In this document: piece by piece, positions 25,520-34,418 of the stretch
Layout: every line of letters starts with the position of its first letter
Position numbering within the stretch: position 1 is the first letter of the stretch
Source: Dermacoccus abyssi
GTDB taxonomy: Bacteria > Actinomycetota > Actinomycetes > Actinomycetales > Dermatophilaceae
Strand: one strand, 5' to 3'
NCBI RefSeq assembly: GCF_034541975.1
Contig: NZ_JAVYJM010000001.1
DNA length: 64,000 nt
The notes under the pieces: generated by a model
Database searches by the model: none
Told to the model about the DNA's origin: nothing
What the model saw: only the letters and a program-made list of their open reading frames with translations
Program-made: the position numbers and the translations under genes

Positions 25520-26976
25520 CAGATCGTCATTCCCACGTACTTCGTCTCGAGGTACTCGTCGATGCCGTCGAAGCCACCCTCGCGACCGAAGCCGGATGCC
25601 TTGACGCCACCGAACGGTGCGGCCGCGTTGGAGATGACGCCCGCGTTGACGCCGACCAAGCCGTACTCGAGCTTCTCGGACACGCGCATGGCGCGAGAGA
25701 AGTCGGTGGTGAAGAAGTACGCCGCGAGGCCGTACTCGGTGTCGTTGGCGCGCTTGATGACGTCGTCCTCGTCGGTGAACGTCTGGATCGCGGCCACCGG
25801 GCCGAAGATCTCCTCACGCACGATGTCCGACGTCGGCGAGACGTCCGTGAGCACCGTCGGGGCGACGAAGTGACCGCCGGCGGGCACCTCGTCGTCGCCG
25901 CACACCTTCGTCGCGCCGTCGCCGACGGCCGACTCGATGAGGCGCTTGACGTTCTTGACGGCCTTCTCGGTGATGAGCGGACCGACGGTGACGCCCTCGT
26001 CCATGCCGTTGCCGACCCTCATCGCCTTCATCTTGGCGGAGAACTTGTCGCCGAACTCCTCGGCCACATCGGCGTGCACGTAGATGCGGTTGGCCGCGGT
26101 GCAGGCCTCACCGATGTTGCGCATCTTGGCGGCCATGGCGCCTTCGACGGCGGCGTCGAGGTCGGCGTCGTCGAAGACGATGAACGGCGCGTTGCCACCC
26201 AGCTCCATCGAAACGCGCAGCAGCTGCTCGGCGCTCTGCTCGACGAGCTTGCGGCCGACACCGGTGGAGCCGGTGAACGTCAGCTTGCGGGCACGCGGGT
26301 CACGGATGAGCGGCTCCATGACGCCACCGGAGTCGGTGGTCGTGATGACGTTGACGACGCCCTTCGGCACACCGACCTCCTCGAGCAGCGCAGCGAGCGC
26401 GAGCATCGTCAGGGGCGTCTCCGAAGCGGGCTTGATGACCATGGTGCAGCCGGCTGCGAGGGCCGGGCCGATCTTGCGCGTACCCATGGCGAGCGGGAAG
26501 TTCCACGGCGTCACCATGAGGCACGGGCCGACGGGCTGCTTCATCGTGAGCAGGCGCGAGGCGCCGTTCGGCGCCGGCATGTACGTGCCCGAGATGCGCA
26601 CGGCTTCCTCGGCGAACCAGCGGAAGAACTCGGAGCCGTACGTCACCTCTCCCTTGGCCTCGGCGAAGGGCTTGCCCATCTCGAGGGTCATGAGTGCGGC
26701 GAAGTCGTCGGCGCGCTCGGTGATGAGCTCGAAAGCCTTGCGCAGCAGCTCCGAACGGTCGCGGGCCGGGGTGGCGGCCCACTCGGCCTGCGCCTCGGCG
26801 GCCGCGGTGAGGGCGGCGTCGCCGTCGGCGGGCGACGCGTCGGCCACTTTCGCGAGCACCTCGCCCGTGGCGGGGTTCGTGACCTCGAGGGTCTTGCCAC
26901 CCTCGGCGTCACGCCACTCGCCACCGATGAACAGGCCGGTGGGAACCGAGCCGATGAGCTTCTTGACATCAACCAT
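25519..26976 (-). CDS. gabD: Succinate-/glutarate-semialdehyde dehydrogenase
   Basis: Aldehyde dehydrogenase of 485 residues with the pattern of GabD: VTPWNFPLAMGTRKIGPALAAG, KPASETPLTM, FTGSTGVGRKL, the base in MELGGNAPF, the catalytic cysteine in NIGEACTAANR (about residue 291) and GREGGFDGIDEYLETKYVG at the end. GabD oxidises succinate semialdehyde from GABA; the same enzyme type (DavD) oxidises glutarate semialdehyde from 5-aminovalerate. It lies between the GABA aminotransferase gene and the second aldehyde dehydrogenase gene, all on the minus strand. ATG 26976 follows the AAGGAG-type site GACAAGGAGA. Confidence 0.9.
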   Translation of the reverse strand: MVDVKKLIGSVPTGLFIGGEWRDAEGGKTLEVTNPATGEVLAKVADASPADGDAALTAAAEAQAEWAATPARDRSELLRKAFELITERADDFAALMTLEMGKPFAEAKGEVTYGSEFFRWFAEEAVRISGTYMPAPNGASRLLTMKQPVGPCLMVTPWNFPLAMGTRKIGPALAAGCTMVIKPASETPLTMLALAALLEEVGVPKGVVNVITTTDSGGVMEPLIRDPRARKLTFTGSTGVGRKLVEQSAEQLLRVSMELGGNAPFIVFDDADLDAAVEGAMAAKMRNIGEACTAANRIYVHADVAEEFGDKFSAKMKAMRVGNGMDEGVTVGPLITEKAVKNVKRLIESAVGDGATKVCGDDEVPAGGHFVAPTVLTDVSPTSDIVREEIFGPVAAIQTFTDEDDVIKRANDTEYGLAAYFFTTDFSRAMRVSEKLEYGLVGVNAGVISNAAAPFGGVKASGFGREGGFDGIDEYLETKYVGMTI

Positions 26977-27053
26977 GGAACGAATCTCCTTGTCTGGAGC
27001 GAAGAACGAGGTCGGACCTGCCCTTCACGCTAGTGGGCAGCTCCGACAAAGGG

Positions 27054-28400
27054 TCAGGAGAGAGCGGAGTCGAACGAGGCCGCGATGATGTCGAGGCCCT
27101 CGCCGAGCAGCGCGTCGTCGATGACGAGCGGCGGAAGGAAGCGCAGGACGTTGCCGTACGTGCCGGCTGTCAGGGTGACGACGCCCTCGCTGTTCGACAG
27201 GCCTGCGACCTTCTTCGTGAGGTCGGCGTCGGGCTCCTTCGTGCCCGGCTTGACGATCTCGACGGCCATCATGGCGCCGCGGCCACGGATGTCGCCGATG
27301 ACGTCGTGCTTCTTCGCGATCTCGCCGAGGCGCTCGCGGAAGATCTTCTCGATCTCCTTGGCGCGCGCCGGCAGGTTCTCGCTCTGCATGGTCTCGACGG
27401 CGCCGAGCGCACCGGCGCAGGCGACGGGGTTACCGCCGTACGTACCACCGAGGCCGCTGGCGTGGACGGCGTCCATGATCTCGGCGCGGCCCGTCACGGC
27501 AGCGAGCGGCAGACCGCCCGCGATGCCCTTGGCCGTCGTGATGAGGTCGGGGACGACGCCCTCGGCCTCGCACGCGAACCAGTCGCCGGTGCGGCAGAAG
27601 CCGCTCTGCACCTCGTCGGCGATGAAGACGATGCCGTTCTCGCGGCACCATTCGGCGATCTTCGCGAGCCAGCCTGTCGGCGGCACGATGAAGCCACCCT
27701 CACCCTGGATGGGCTCGATGATGACGGCGGCGACGTTGTGCTCGCCGACCTGCGCGTGGACGGCCGAGGTGAATGCCTCGAAGGCGTCCTCGACGATCGT
27801 CTCGGGGTTGCCGGGCCAACGGAAGGGGTAGGCCATGGGCATGCGGTAGACGTCCGAGGCGAACGGGCCGAAGCCCTGCTTGTACGGCATGTTCTTGGCC
27901 GTGAGCGCCATCGTCAGGTTGGTGCGGCCGTGGTAGGCGTGGTCGAACGCGACGACGGCGGTGCGGCCGGTGTGGTGGCGTGCGATCTTGATGGCGTTCT
28001 CGACGGCCTCGGCGCCCGAGTTGAACAGCGCCGAACGCTTCTCGTGGTCGCCGGGGGTGAGTTCGTTGAGCTTCTCGCAGACGGCCGTGTACTCCTCGTA
28101 CGGCGTCACCATGAAGCAGGTGTGCGTGAAGTCGTCGAGCTGGTTCTTGGCCTTCTCGACGACCTTCGGGGCCGAGTTGCCGACGCTCGTGACGGCGATG
28201 CCGGAGCCGAAGTCGATGAGCTGGTTGCCGTCGACGTCGACGAGGATGCCACCGCCCGCGCGCTCGACGTACACCGGCAGGCCGATGCCGACGCCCGCGG
28301 AGACCGCAGCCTTCGTGCGCTGGTGCAGCTCCTGGCTCTTCGGGCCGGGGATCGAGGTGACGAGCTTGCGCTCCTGGGGGATCTGCGAGGACGTGGTCAT
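27054..28400 (-). CDS. gabT: 4-aminobutyrate/5-aminovalerate aminotransferase
   Basis: PLP-dependent class III aminotransferase of 448 residues that moves the omega-amino group of GABA (or 5-aminovalerate) to 2-oxoglutarate. Visible are FNSGAEAVENAIKIAR, the GABA-T type stretch AFDHAYHGRTNLTMALT, IADEVQSGF and the PLP lysine in TTAKGIAGGLPLAAVTGR. The start is ATG 28400 (MTTSSQIPQ). It is the first of three minus-strand catabolic genes (gabT, gabD-like, aldehyde dehydrogenase) and divergent from a LysR-type gene; palindromes lie in the shared upstream region. Confidence 0.93.
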   Translation of the reverse strand: MTTSSQIPQERKLVTSIPGPKSQELHQRTKAAVSAGVGIGLPVYVERAGGGILVDVDGNQLIDFGSGIAVTSVGNSAPKVVEKAKNQLDDFTHTCFMVTPYEEYTAVCEKLNELTPGDHEKRSALFNSGAEAVENAIKIARHHTGRTAVVAFDHAYHGRTNLTMALTAKNMPYKQGFGPFASDVYRMPMAYPFRWPGNPETIVEDAFEAFTSAVHAQVGEHNVAAVIIEPIQGEGGFIVPPTGWLAKIAEWCRENGIVFIADEVQSGFCRTGDWFACEAEGVVPDLITTAKGIAGGLPLAAVTGRAEIMDAVHASGLGGTYGGNPVACAGALGAVETMQSENLPARAKEIEKIFRERLGEIAKKHDVIGDIRGRGAMMAVEIVKPGTKEPDADLTKKVAGLSNSEGVVTLTAGTYGNVLRFLPPLVIDDALLGEGLDIIAASFDSALS

Positions 28401-28514
28401 CGTCGGCTTTCTCTCGAAGGTTGGGGCCACCGCCGTCGTGCGCGGTGGTGGACACAAGGGTCTGAGGCCAACTCTCGCCGCTCGCACCTATGCTGTCCAA
28501 TATCAGTTTTCGAT

Positions 28515-28537
28515 GATTGGCATTCCAATCTGGAATG
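28515..28537. promoter_or_regulatory. Overlapping palindromes upstream of gabT and the lysR pseudogene
   Basis: GATTGG-CATT-CCAATC (28515-28530) overlaps CATTCC-aatct-GGAATG (28521-28537) in the 172-bp divergent region. LysR-type regulators bind such interrupted dyads; this is a plausible operator for the adjacent regulator, without further proof. Confidence 0.5.
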
Positions 28538-28572
28538 ACCCTGCGAGGGGTTCGTCGGCGTGAGGTGAGGGC

Positions 28573-29460
28573 ATGGAACTGCGCGCGGTGCGTTGCTTCG
28601 TCGAGGTGGCCGACGCCGGCACGGTGACGGCCGGCGCGGAGCGTCTGGGGGTCGGCCAACCCGCCGTGACGCGGCAGATCCAACAACTCGAACGGCAGTA
28701 GAAGATCCGGCTCTTCGACCGTGAGGACGGGCGTCTGCGTCTCACCTCCGCGGGGCGCGACGTGCTGCCCGTGGCGCGCCGACTCCTGCGGCAGGCGGAG
28801 GACGTCAGCACTGCCGCCAGGGGAGTGGCGGCCGGTCGGTTGCAGCACGTGCGTCTCGTCGCGCCGGGAACGACGCGTGACGACGTCCTGGCGCCGTGGG
28901 TGGCGACGTGGGGCGCGGACGCGCCGTTGCCACGTATCGACGAGGCGCAGGTCGACGGCATCTACCAAACACTGCGACGCGGGGCCGATCTCGTCGTCGC
29001 ACCTGTCGCGCCGCCGCGGGACTTCGCCTCGAGCATCGTCGCCGAGCTGGGGTTGTGGGCGTACGTGGCGCCGACGCATCCGTGGGCTTCTCGCGAAGGC
29101 GTCGACCTCACGGAGTTGGCGGCCGAGGCCGACCTGTTGCTCCTCGAGCGCAGCTTCCACGCGCGGCGCATCTTCGACGCCTCGATGAACGCAGCCGGGC
29201 TCGGCGTGGAGCCGACGGCGCAGTTCGGTTCACCCGTCGTTGCGCAGGCCGTCGCGGCATCCGCGCGCGGCGTCTGCGTGCTCACCGACGACCCGCGCTT
29301 CGGGCTCGTGCCACTGGCCATCCATGACGACGACGGGCGGGCCCTGACGGTGCGTCTGCACGCCGCGTGGCAACGCGGGCATCACGCTGCAGCGACGCTC
29401 TAGCGTCTGGCGGGCGACCTCGCGTCGTTCACCCGCGAGCGCTACGGCCGCGGACGCTGA
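28573..29460 (+). pseudogene. LysR-family regulator interrupted by two in-frame amber codons
   Basis: From ATG 28573 the frame reads MELRAVRCFVEVADAGTVTAG, a typical LysR winged helix, with GVGQPAVTRQIQQLERQ, then TAG at 28699-28701, and continues KIRLFDREDGRLRLTSAGR without any shift. The effector domain follows to a second TAG at 29401-29403, after which the same frame gives RLAGDLASFTRERYGRGR and a TGA at 29458-29460. The total of about 295 codons equals a normal LysR protein, so both ambers look like nonsense mutations in a recent pseudogene. A C-terminal piece could still be made from an internal start near 28762. The likely original target is the divergent gabT operon. Confidence 0.8.
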
Positions 29461-31048
29461 GGCGACGCCCGCGGGCCGCCGTGCGAGCGAGCTCGTCGGT
29501 CGTCACGAACTTCACGCGCGGACGGTCGGCGGCCTCACCGCGTGAGCGCTCGGCGCGGTCGATGGCGCGGGCGCCGCGGGCGTCGGTCGTCGAGATGCCC
29601 TTGAGGCGCAACGCATCGCGCAGGGTGTCCCGGGTGCGCTTCGGCGAGACGATGACGCCGCCCGCCACGTCGTCGACGAACGTCTGGACGGTTTCGGCGG
29701 CGCACAGCCGGTTCGCGCCGATGCCGCCGCGCGCTCCACGTTTCGCCCAGCCTGTGACGTAGATGCCCGCGCCGTCACGCACGGCACCGGTGGTCACCAC
29801 GCGCCCGCCCTCGTGGCGGTAGGCGCCGGTGGCTGGGTCGTGGGGGAGCCCGAGCGTCGTCGCTCCCTCGGCGTCCACGTCGTAGCCGAGCGACGTGATG
29901 ACGACGTCCGCGTCGAGTTGCGCCGGACCGTCAACGCGCTCCACGCGTACGCCGACGTGCTCCCCGTGGTCGACGAATTGTTCGATGCGGGAACCGAACA
30001 CGACGGTGATCCGTGCGCCGGCGTGCGGTTCGAACGACGGTGTCGGTTCGTCGGCGTCGACCAGGCGCACCGTGAGGCCGGGGACGCGGTCGAGGGCTCG
30101 GAACTCGGCTTCGGTGTACGCCGCGTGGGCCGCGTCGCCGCGTCCGAGCAGGACGACGTCGTCGAGTCGGTGGACGCGCAGCCAGTCGAGGGTGCGGTCG
30201 GCGACGTCGGTGCGGCCCAGTTCGTCGGGGGAGAGCGTGAGCAGGCGGGCGAGGTCGAGCGCGACGTTGCCGGTGCCGACGACGACCGCGCGGCCGAGGT
30301 TCGCCTCCGGCAGCGGCGAGGTGTCGAAGCCCGGCACGCCGCCACTCCAGCGGACGACTTCGAGCGCGCTCGTGACGCGTGGCGCGTCCTCTCCGTCGAT
30401 GCCGAGTCGACGCGCGGCGTCCGCCCCCGTGGCGAGGAACACGGCAGCGAACTGCTCGCCGAGTTCCGCGAGCGTCACGTCGCGCCCGAGGCGAACGCCG
30501 CCGACGAACTCGACGCGCGGGTGGCGCAGCGCGAGGGCGAAGGCGCGCTCGATCTGCTTCGTGTGGGGGTGGTCCGGCGCGACGCCGCTGCGCACGAGCC
30601 CGCCGGGCGTGAGGTGCTCGTCGATGAGAGTGATGCGCGCTTCGGTGCGCGCGAGCAGTTCGTTGACCGTGTACATGCCGGCGGGGCCGGTACCGACGAC
30701 GGCGACGTCGAGGTCGTCGGCGATGTGACGTCGCTGCGGAGCAGCAGCGCCGCTCGGGTCGCGGCGCGCCTCGTCGGAACCGGAGGAACCGCTTGGACCC
30801 GAGTAATAGCCATCATTGATGTCGGCGTAGATCGCGTCGTGCGCGCCGAGGCGGTCGACCGGGAAGATCGCACCGACCGGGCAGGCGTCGGCGCAGGCCC
30901 CGCAGTCGATGCACGAGGCGGGGTCGATGTGAAGGATCTCACTCGTGCCGAAACCCGGCTCACCGGGCGCTGGGTGGATGCAACCGACCGGGCAGACGCG
31001 CACGCAGGCGGCATCGGCGCAGCAACTGTTCGTGATGGCGAAGGGCAC
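29429..31048 (-). CDS. Ferredoxin-NADPH ferredoxin reductase fusion (FprB-like)
   Basis: Predicted 539-residue protein. Residues 1-75 form a bacterial ferredoxin with cysteine clusters CCADAACVRVCPVGC and CIDCGACADACPVG, of the 7Fe/8Fe type; from about 112 an adrenodoxin reductase-like FAD/NADPH module follows (VVGTGPAGMYT, GGLVRSGVAPDHPHTK, VVGTGNVALDLAR, GWAKRGARGGIGANR). This is the layout of Mycobacterium FprB (Rv0886). It passes electrons from NADPH to iron-sulfur or diiron partners; the gene 6 bp upstream encodes an AurF-like diiron oxygenase, a likely partner. The 3' end overlaps the old LysR frame by 32 nt. Confidence 0.88.
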   Translation of the reverse strand: MPFAITNSCCADAACVRVCPVGCIHPAPGEPGFGTSEILHIDPASCIDCGACADACPVGAIFPVDRLGAHDAIYADINDGYYSGPSGSSGSDEARRDPSGAAAPQRRHIADDLDVAVVGTGPAGMYTVNELLARTEARITLIDEHLTPGGLVRSGVAPDHPHTKQIERAFALALRHPRVEFVGGVRLGRDVTLAELGEQFAAVFLATGADAARRLGIDGEDAPRVTSALEVVRWSGGVPGFDTSPLPEANLGRAVVVGTGNVALDLARLLTLSPDELGRTDVADRTLDWLRVHRLDDVVLLGRGDAAHAAYTEAEFRALDRVPGLTVRLVDADEPTPSFEPHAGARITVVFGSRIEQFVDHGEHVGVRVERVDGPAQLDADVVITSLGYDVDAEGATTLGLPHDPATGAYRHEGGRVVTTGAVRDGAGIYVTGWAKRGARGGIGANRLCAAETVQTFVDDVAGGVIVSPKRTRDTLRDALRLKGISTTDARGARAIDRAERSRGEAADRPRVKFVTTDELARTAARGRRLSVRGRSARG

Positions 31049-31054
31049 GGCGCC

Positions 31055-31972
31055 TCAGATGACGTGGATGCGCTGGTAGATGCGCACGGCGCGCGGCGTG
31101 AGGAGGCCGCACTCGTCGAGGAAGTCGACGAGGTGGGTGCACGACGAGCGCAGCATCGAGTGGAAGTGCGTGTTGGCCTTGGCTTCGCGGACGGCGCGGG
31201 CCGGGTCGAGGCCGGCGTCGGCGTAGGCCTGCGGGCTGATGAGGGAGCGGACGATGAAGTACGCGACGGTGGCGATGAGGTTGCCGGACACGCGACGTCG
31301 GGCGGCGCTCGCGTTGGCCAGGGACGCGCGCATCTCCTCGCGTGCGAAGTGCATATGGCGCGATTCCTCGAGCACGTGGATCTCGTTGACCTTGCGCACG
31401 AGCGGCAGCACGCGCTCGTCCGCCATGACGCCGCGCTGCAGGACGTCGAGGATCTCCTCGGCGACGAGGATCGAGCCGTACGCCCACTCGCCGCCCGCGA
31501 CGTGGCTGAGCAGGCGCGAGAGGTGCTGCACGTGGGCGGGTGGGTAGTAGCTGGTGCCGGTGATGCGCTCGGAGGCGCGCGCGAACATGATCGAGTGACG
31601 GCACTCGTCGGCGATCTCGGTGAGGGTCCACTGAAACTCGGCGTCGTGGTAGCGGCCGAGGAACTGGTCGCGCAGCATCATTTGCTGGAGCACCATCTCG
31701 AACCAGATGCCCATGCTCATGACGGAGGCGGCCTCGTGACGCGTGAGGCGCACCTGTTGTTCGGGTGTGAGCTCGTTCCAGTAGTCGGTGCCGAACAGCG
31801 AGCTCCACTCGGGCGAGAAGCCGTGCTTGTCGGCGTCCAGGGGCGCGTCCCAGTCGATGTCGACGAGCGGGTCGAAGCTCTTGATCTCGGCGCTGCGCAG
31901 GAGGCGTTCACCCACTTCGGTGGGGCCCGTGTCGACGCGGGACGTGTGCGGCGACTGCAGTTGTGCGGTCAT
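31055..31972 (-). CDS. AurF-like diiron oxygenase
   Basis: All-helical protein of 305 residues of the AurF/p-aminobenzoate N-oxygenase family. Two metal-binding helices are visible as TEIADECRHSIMFAR and VLEESRHMHFAREE, with additional Glu residues in LTRHEAASVM and LVAEEILDV, enough for a carboxylate-bridged diiron site. The gene is followed after 6 bp by the FprB-like reductase, the same order as Rv0885-Rv0886 in Mycobacterium tuberculosis. The substrate is unknown; N-oxygenation, hydroxylation or lipid modification are all open. Confidence 0.82.
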   Translation of the reverse strand: MTAQLQSPHTSRVDTGPTEVGERLLRSAEIKSFDPLVDIDWDAPLDADKHGFSPEWSSLFGTDYWNELTPEQQVRLTRHEAASVMSMGIWFEMVLQQMMLRDQFLGRYHDAEFQWTLTEIADECRHSIMFARASERITGTSYYPPAHVQHLSRLLSHVAGGEWAYGSILVAEEILDVLQRGVMADERVLPLVRKVNEIHVLEESRHMHFAREEMRASLANASAARRRVSGNLIATVAYFIVRSLISPQAYADAGLDPARAVREAKANTHFHSMLRSSCTHLVDFLDECGLLTPRAVRIYQRIHVI

Positions 31973-32119
31973 CGTGAATCACCTCGGGTGCGGGAGCCGA
32001 TCTGGATGTGATGCCGGTTACGTCACCGTAGCCTATGGCGGATTCGCGTGCTCCGATTCGCCCATGTACAGTGTGGTGTCGCTGCCGAACGTGTTCGGTG
32101 GCGACAATGACGACAGTCG

Positions 32120-32194
<75 letters not shown>

Positions 32195-32201
32195 ATCGTG
32201 A

Positions 32202-32247
32202 AAAAGTCTGAGGGGCTGCACTGATCAGTGCAGCCCCTCAGACTTTT
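32202..32247. terminator. Perfect 46-bp palindrome, bidirectional terminator
   Basis: Two 23-bp arms with no mismatches and no spacer, centred on TGATCA. AAAA precedes and TTTT ends the stem, so both strands give a stem plus U-run. It separates tRNA-Pro (plus) from glpD (minus, ending at 32261). Confidence 0.9.
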
Positions 32248-32260
32248 GTCGTCCCTGCCG

Positions 32261-33814
32261 TCAGTCGGTGACGCCGGCTGCTTCCAGCAACTCCTGCGCC
32301 GTCTCGGTCGCCTCGGGCACGTGGGCGTCCACGAAGCTGACGCGGGTGCGGCGGTCCACGAGATCCCTCGGCAGCAGCGCGCCCTCGTGGGAGATGGCGT
32401 ACGCGAACTCCGCGCGGGTCGTGGCGCACCCGTCAGCCACCGGCCGCGCCAGGGACGGGTCGGCGCGCACGAGCTCGTCGAGTTGTGACGCCAGCGTCCC
32501 GTACCGGCGCACGTAGCGCGGTGTTGCCGACGAGCGGGCCAGCGCGTCACGCGGTGCAGCGCCGAGCAGTGGAAGTTTCGTGGTCCGACAGTCGCCCACC
32601 TGTGTCGCCGCGTCGACGCGCTTCGCGACCGCGTCCACCGCGTCCTCGGCCATCCGCCGGTACGTCGTGAACTTGCCGCCCGTGATCGTGATCGGCCGAC
32701 CCGGCTCGTCGAGCAGCAGGTGCTTGCGCGACGCGTCCGCCGTCGGGGCATTCCCGCCGGCAACCGCGCTCGACAGCGCAACGAGGGGACGCAACCCCGC
32801 GAAGCGGCCCACGACGTCCGCCGAAGTGAGCGGCCGCTCCATCGACGCATTGATCGTCTCGAGCAGGAACCGCTCGTCCGCATGGGGCACCGACGGCGCG
32901 AGCGGGTCCGCGTTCGCATCCAGCTCGTCCGTCAGCCCCAGCAACACGAGCTCGTCGCCAATCGGGATGGCGAACACGAACCGTCCGAAGTGACCCGGCA
33001 CCGGCGCGTTGAGCTGCGCCGTCGGATGCCCCAACGCCGCCGCGGGCAGCACGAGGTGCGAGCCGCGCGACGGCGTCACACTGATCGCGGGCTCCGTCTC
33101 GCCACTCCATACACCCGTCGCGAGCACGACGTGCCCGTGCGCGACGAAACTCTCACCAGTCAGTTCGTCCGTCAGCTCAACGCGGTCCGCGTCGAGCGGC
33201 ACTGCGCCACACCGCGTCACGACATCGGCGCCGTGCGCGGCCGCAGTCCGCGCCAGCGTCGCGACGAAGCGCGCGTCGTCCTCGAGCTGACCGTCCGTGA
33301 AGCGGATCCCGCGCGTCCCGGCGCGAACACCCGGCACGAGGCGGCGCGCGGCATCGGCGCCCAAGCGCCTCGGCCGCGGCAAGAGTGACGACGGCGTCCC
33401 GGCCGCGCGCCGCAAGCCATCGGCTAGCAGGATGCCGGTGTCGGCCAGCGCACTCTCGGCGGGGGAGGTGTCCGGCGCGATGTTGGCGAGCGGGCGCGTG
33501 AGGTGCGGCGCGATCGTCGTCATGAGGTGATGACGTTCGCGCGCCGACTCGTACGCGATCGGCAGATCTCCCTTCGCGAGGTATCGCAACCCACCGTGGA
33601 CGAGCTTGCTGCTCCATCGGCTCGTCCCCGCCGCCAGGTCGACCCGCTCGACGAGCGCCGTCCGCAAACCGCGCGACGCCGCGTCGAGCGCGACGCCCGC
33701 CCCCGTCACACCTCCGCCGACGACGATGACGTCGTACCGCTCGTTCGCCAGGCGCTGCAGGGCCGCGGCACGCTGCGCAGCGTTGAGGGCACTGCGATCG
33801 ATCGGCGTGCTCAT
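32261..33814 (-). CDS. glpD: Glycerol-3-phosphate dehydrogenase (quinone)
   Basis: FAD-dependent membrane-associated dehydrogenase of 517 residues that oxidises glycerol-3-phosphate to DHAP. The FAD loop is VVGGGVTGAGVALDAASRG (30-48); RWSSKLVHGGLRYL is the conserved GlpD segment; the C-terminus has the TITGGKFTTYRRMAEDAV region and a GlpD C-terminal domain. ATG at 33814 has GAAGGAG upstream and overlaps the TetR stop as ATGA, so glpD is cotranslated with the regulator. The order glpD-tetR-oxidase-lipid kinase equals Rv2249c-Rv2252 of Mycobacterium tuberculosis. Confidence 0.9.
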   Translation of the reverse strand: MSTPIDRSALNAAQRAAALQRLANERYDVIVVGGGVTGAGVALDAASRGLRTALVERVDLAAGTSRWSSKLVHGGLRYLAKGDLPIAYESARERHHLMTTIAPHLTRPLANIAPDTSPAESALADTGILLADGLRRAAGTPSSLLPRPRRLGADAARRLVPGVRAGTRGIRFTDGQLEDDARFVATLARTAAAHGADVVTRCGAVPLDADRVELTDELTGESFVAHGHVVLATGVWSGETEPAISVTPSRGSHLVLPAAALGHPTAQLNAPVPGHFGRFVFAIPIGDELVLLGLTDELDANADPLAPSVPHADERFLLETINASMERPLTSADVVGRFAGLRPLVALSSAVAGGNAPTADASRKHLLLDEPGRPITITGGKFTTYRRMAEDAVDAVAKRVDAATQVGDCRTTKLPLLGAAPRDALARSSATPRYVRRYGTLASQLDELVRADPSLARPVADGCATTRAEFAYAISHEGALLPRDLVDRRTRVSFVDAHVPEATETAQELLEAAGVTD

Positions 33815-34401
33815 GCGGGCTCCTTCGGGGCGAGGTAGGTGTCGAGCAAGTGGGCGGCCTCGTCGAGCCACATCTCGTGCGGCGCAACGCTTTCGAGCAC
33901 CCGACGGCTCACGACGAACGGCGTGAGTGCCTGGAGCGCGCCGACGGCGAGTACCCGCGGGTCTGCAGCCCGGACGCTTCCCTCCAACTGGGCTTCGCGT
34001 AGCGCGTCCTCGAACCCGGCGACGAGGATCTCCTGGCTGCGCCCGAGCCGATCGACGAGATACGGCAGCAATAACTCGGGGTCGTGGTCGAGCAGCGCGC
34101 GCAACAGCGCGTCCTGGCTCAACTTCTCGAGAATCGCGCGTGCGAGCCGGACGATGTCGGCCCGTGTCGTGCGTTCACCGGCGGCATGGGCCACGTCAGC
34201 GAGTTCTCCGGCCACGCGCGCGTAGTCGTCGACGAGCGCGTCGCGCACGAGTTCGTCGAGTGACGTAGCGCGTCGATAGAGCGTGGCCCGACCGATGCCG
34301 GCCCGTTTGGCGATCGACGTCATCGTCGCCCTGCGCAGGCCGAACGCGACGACCTCGGCGCGTGTCGCCGCGAGCACGCGCTCGTCGATGCTGCCCTCCA
34401 C
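33811..34401 (-). CDS. TetR-family transcriptional regulator
   Basis: Predicted 196-residue regulator with an N-terminal TetR helix-turn-helix (about 8-55; MTSIAKRAGIGRATLYRRATS) and a helical ligand-binding C-terminus. GTG at 34401 is chosen because AGGAG ends 5 nt before it. It overlaps glpD by 4 nt and is divergent from the AGPS-like oxidase gene; the dyad at 34419-34445 in the shared promoter region is the likely operator, giving control of its own operon and the divergent one. Confidence 0.85.
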   Translation of the reverse strand: MEGSIDERVLAATRAEVVAFGLRRATMTSIAKRAGIGRATLYRRATSLDELVRDALVDDYARVAGELADVAHAAGERTTRADIVRLARAILEKLSQDALLRALLDHDPELLLPYLVDRLGRSQEILVAGFEDALREAQLEGSVRAADPRVLAVGALQALTPFVVSRRVLESVAPHEMWLDEAAHLLDTYLAPKEPA

Positions 34402-34418
34402 GACCACTCCTGAGACAT

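Noticed and set aside
28573..29460. Amber read-through (recoding) of the LysR gene as a real mechanism
   Set aside because: TAG is used as a normal stop elsewhere in the window (for example at 24131-24133), and no suppressor tRNA is seen; pseudogene or sequencing error is simpler.
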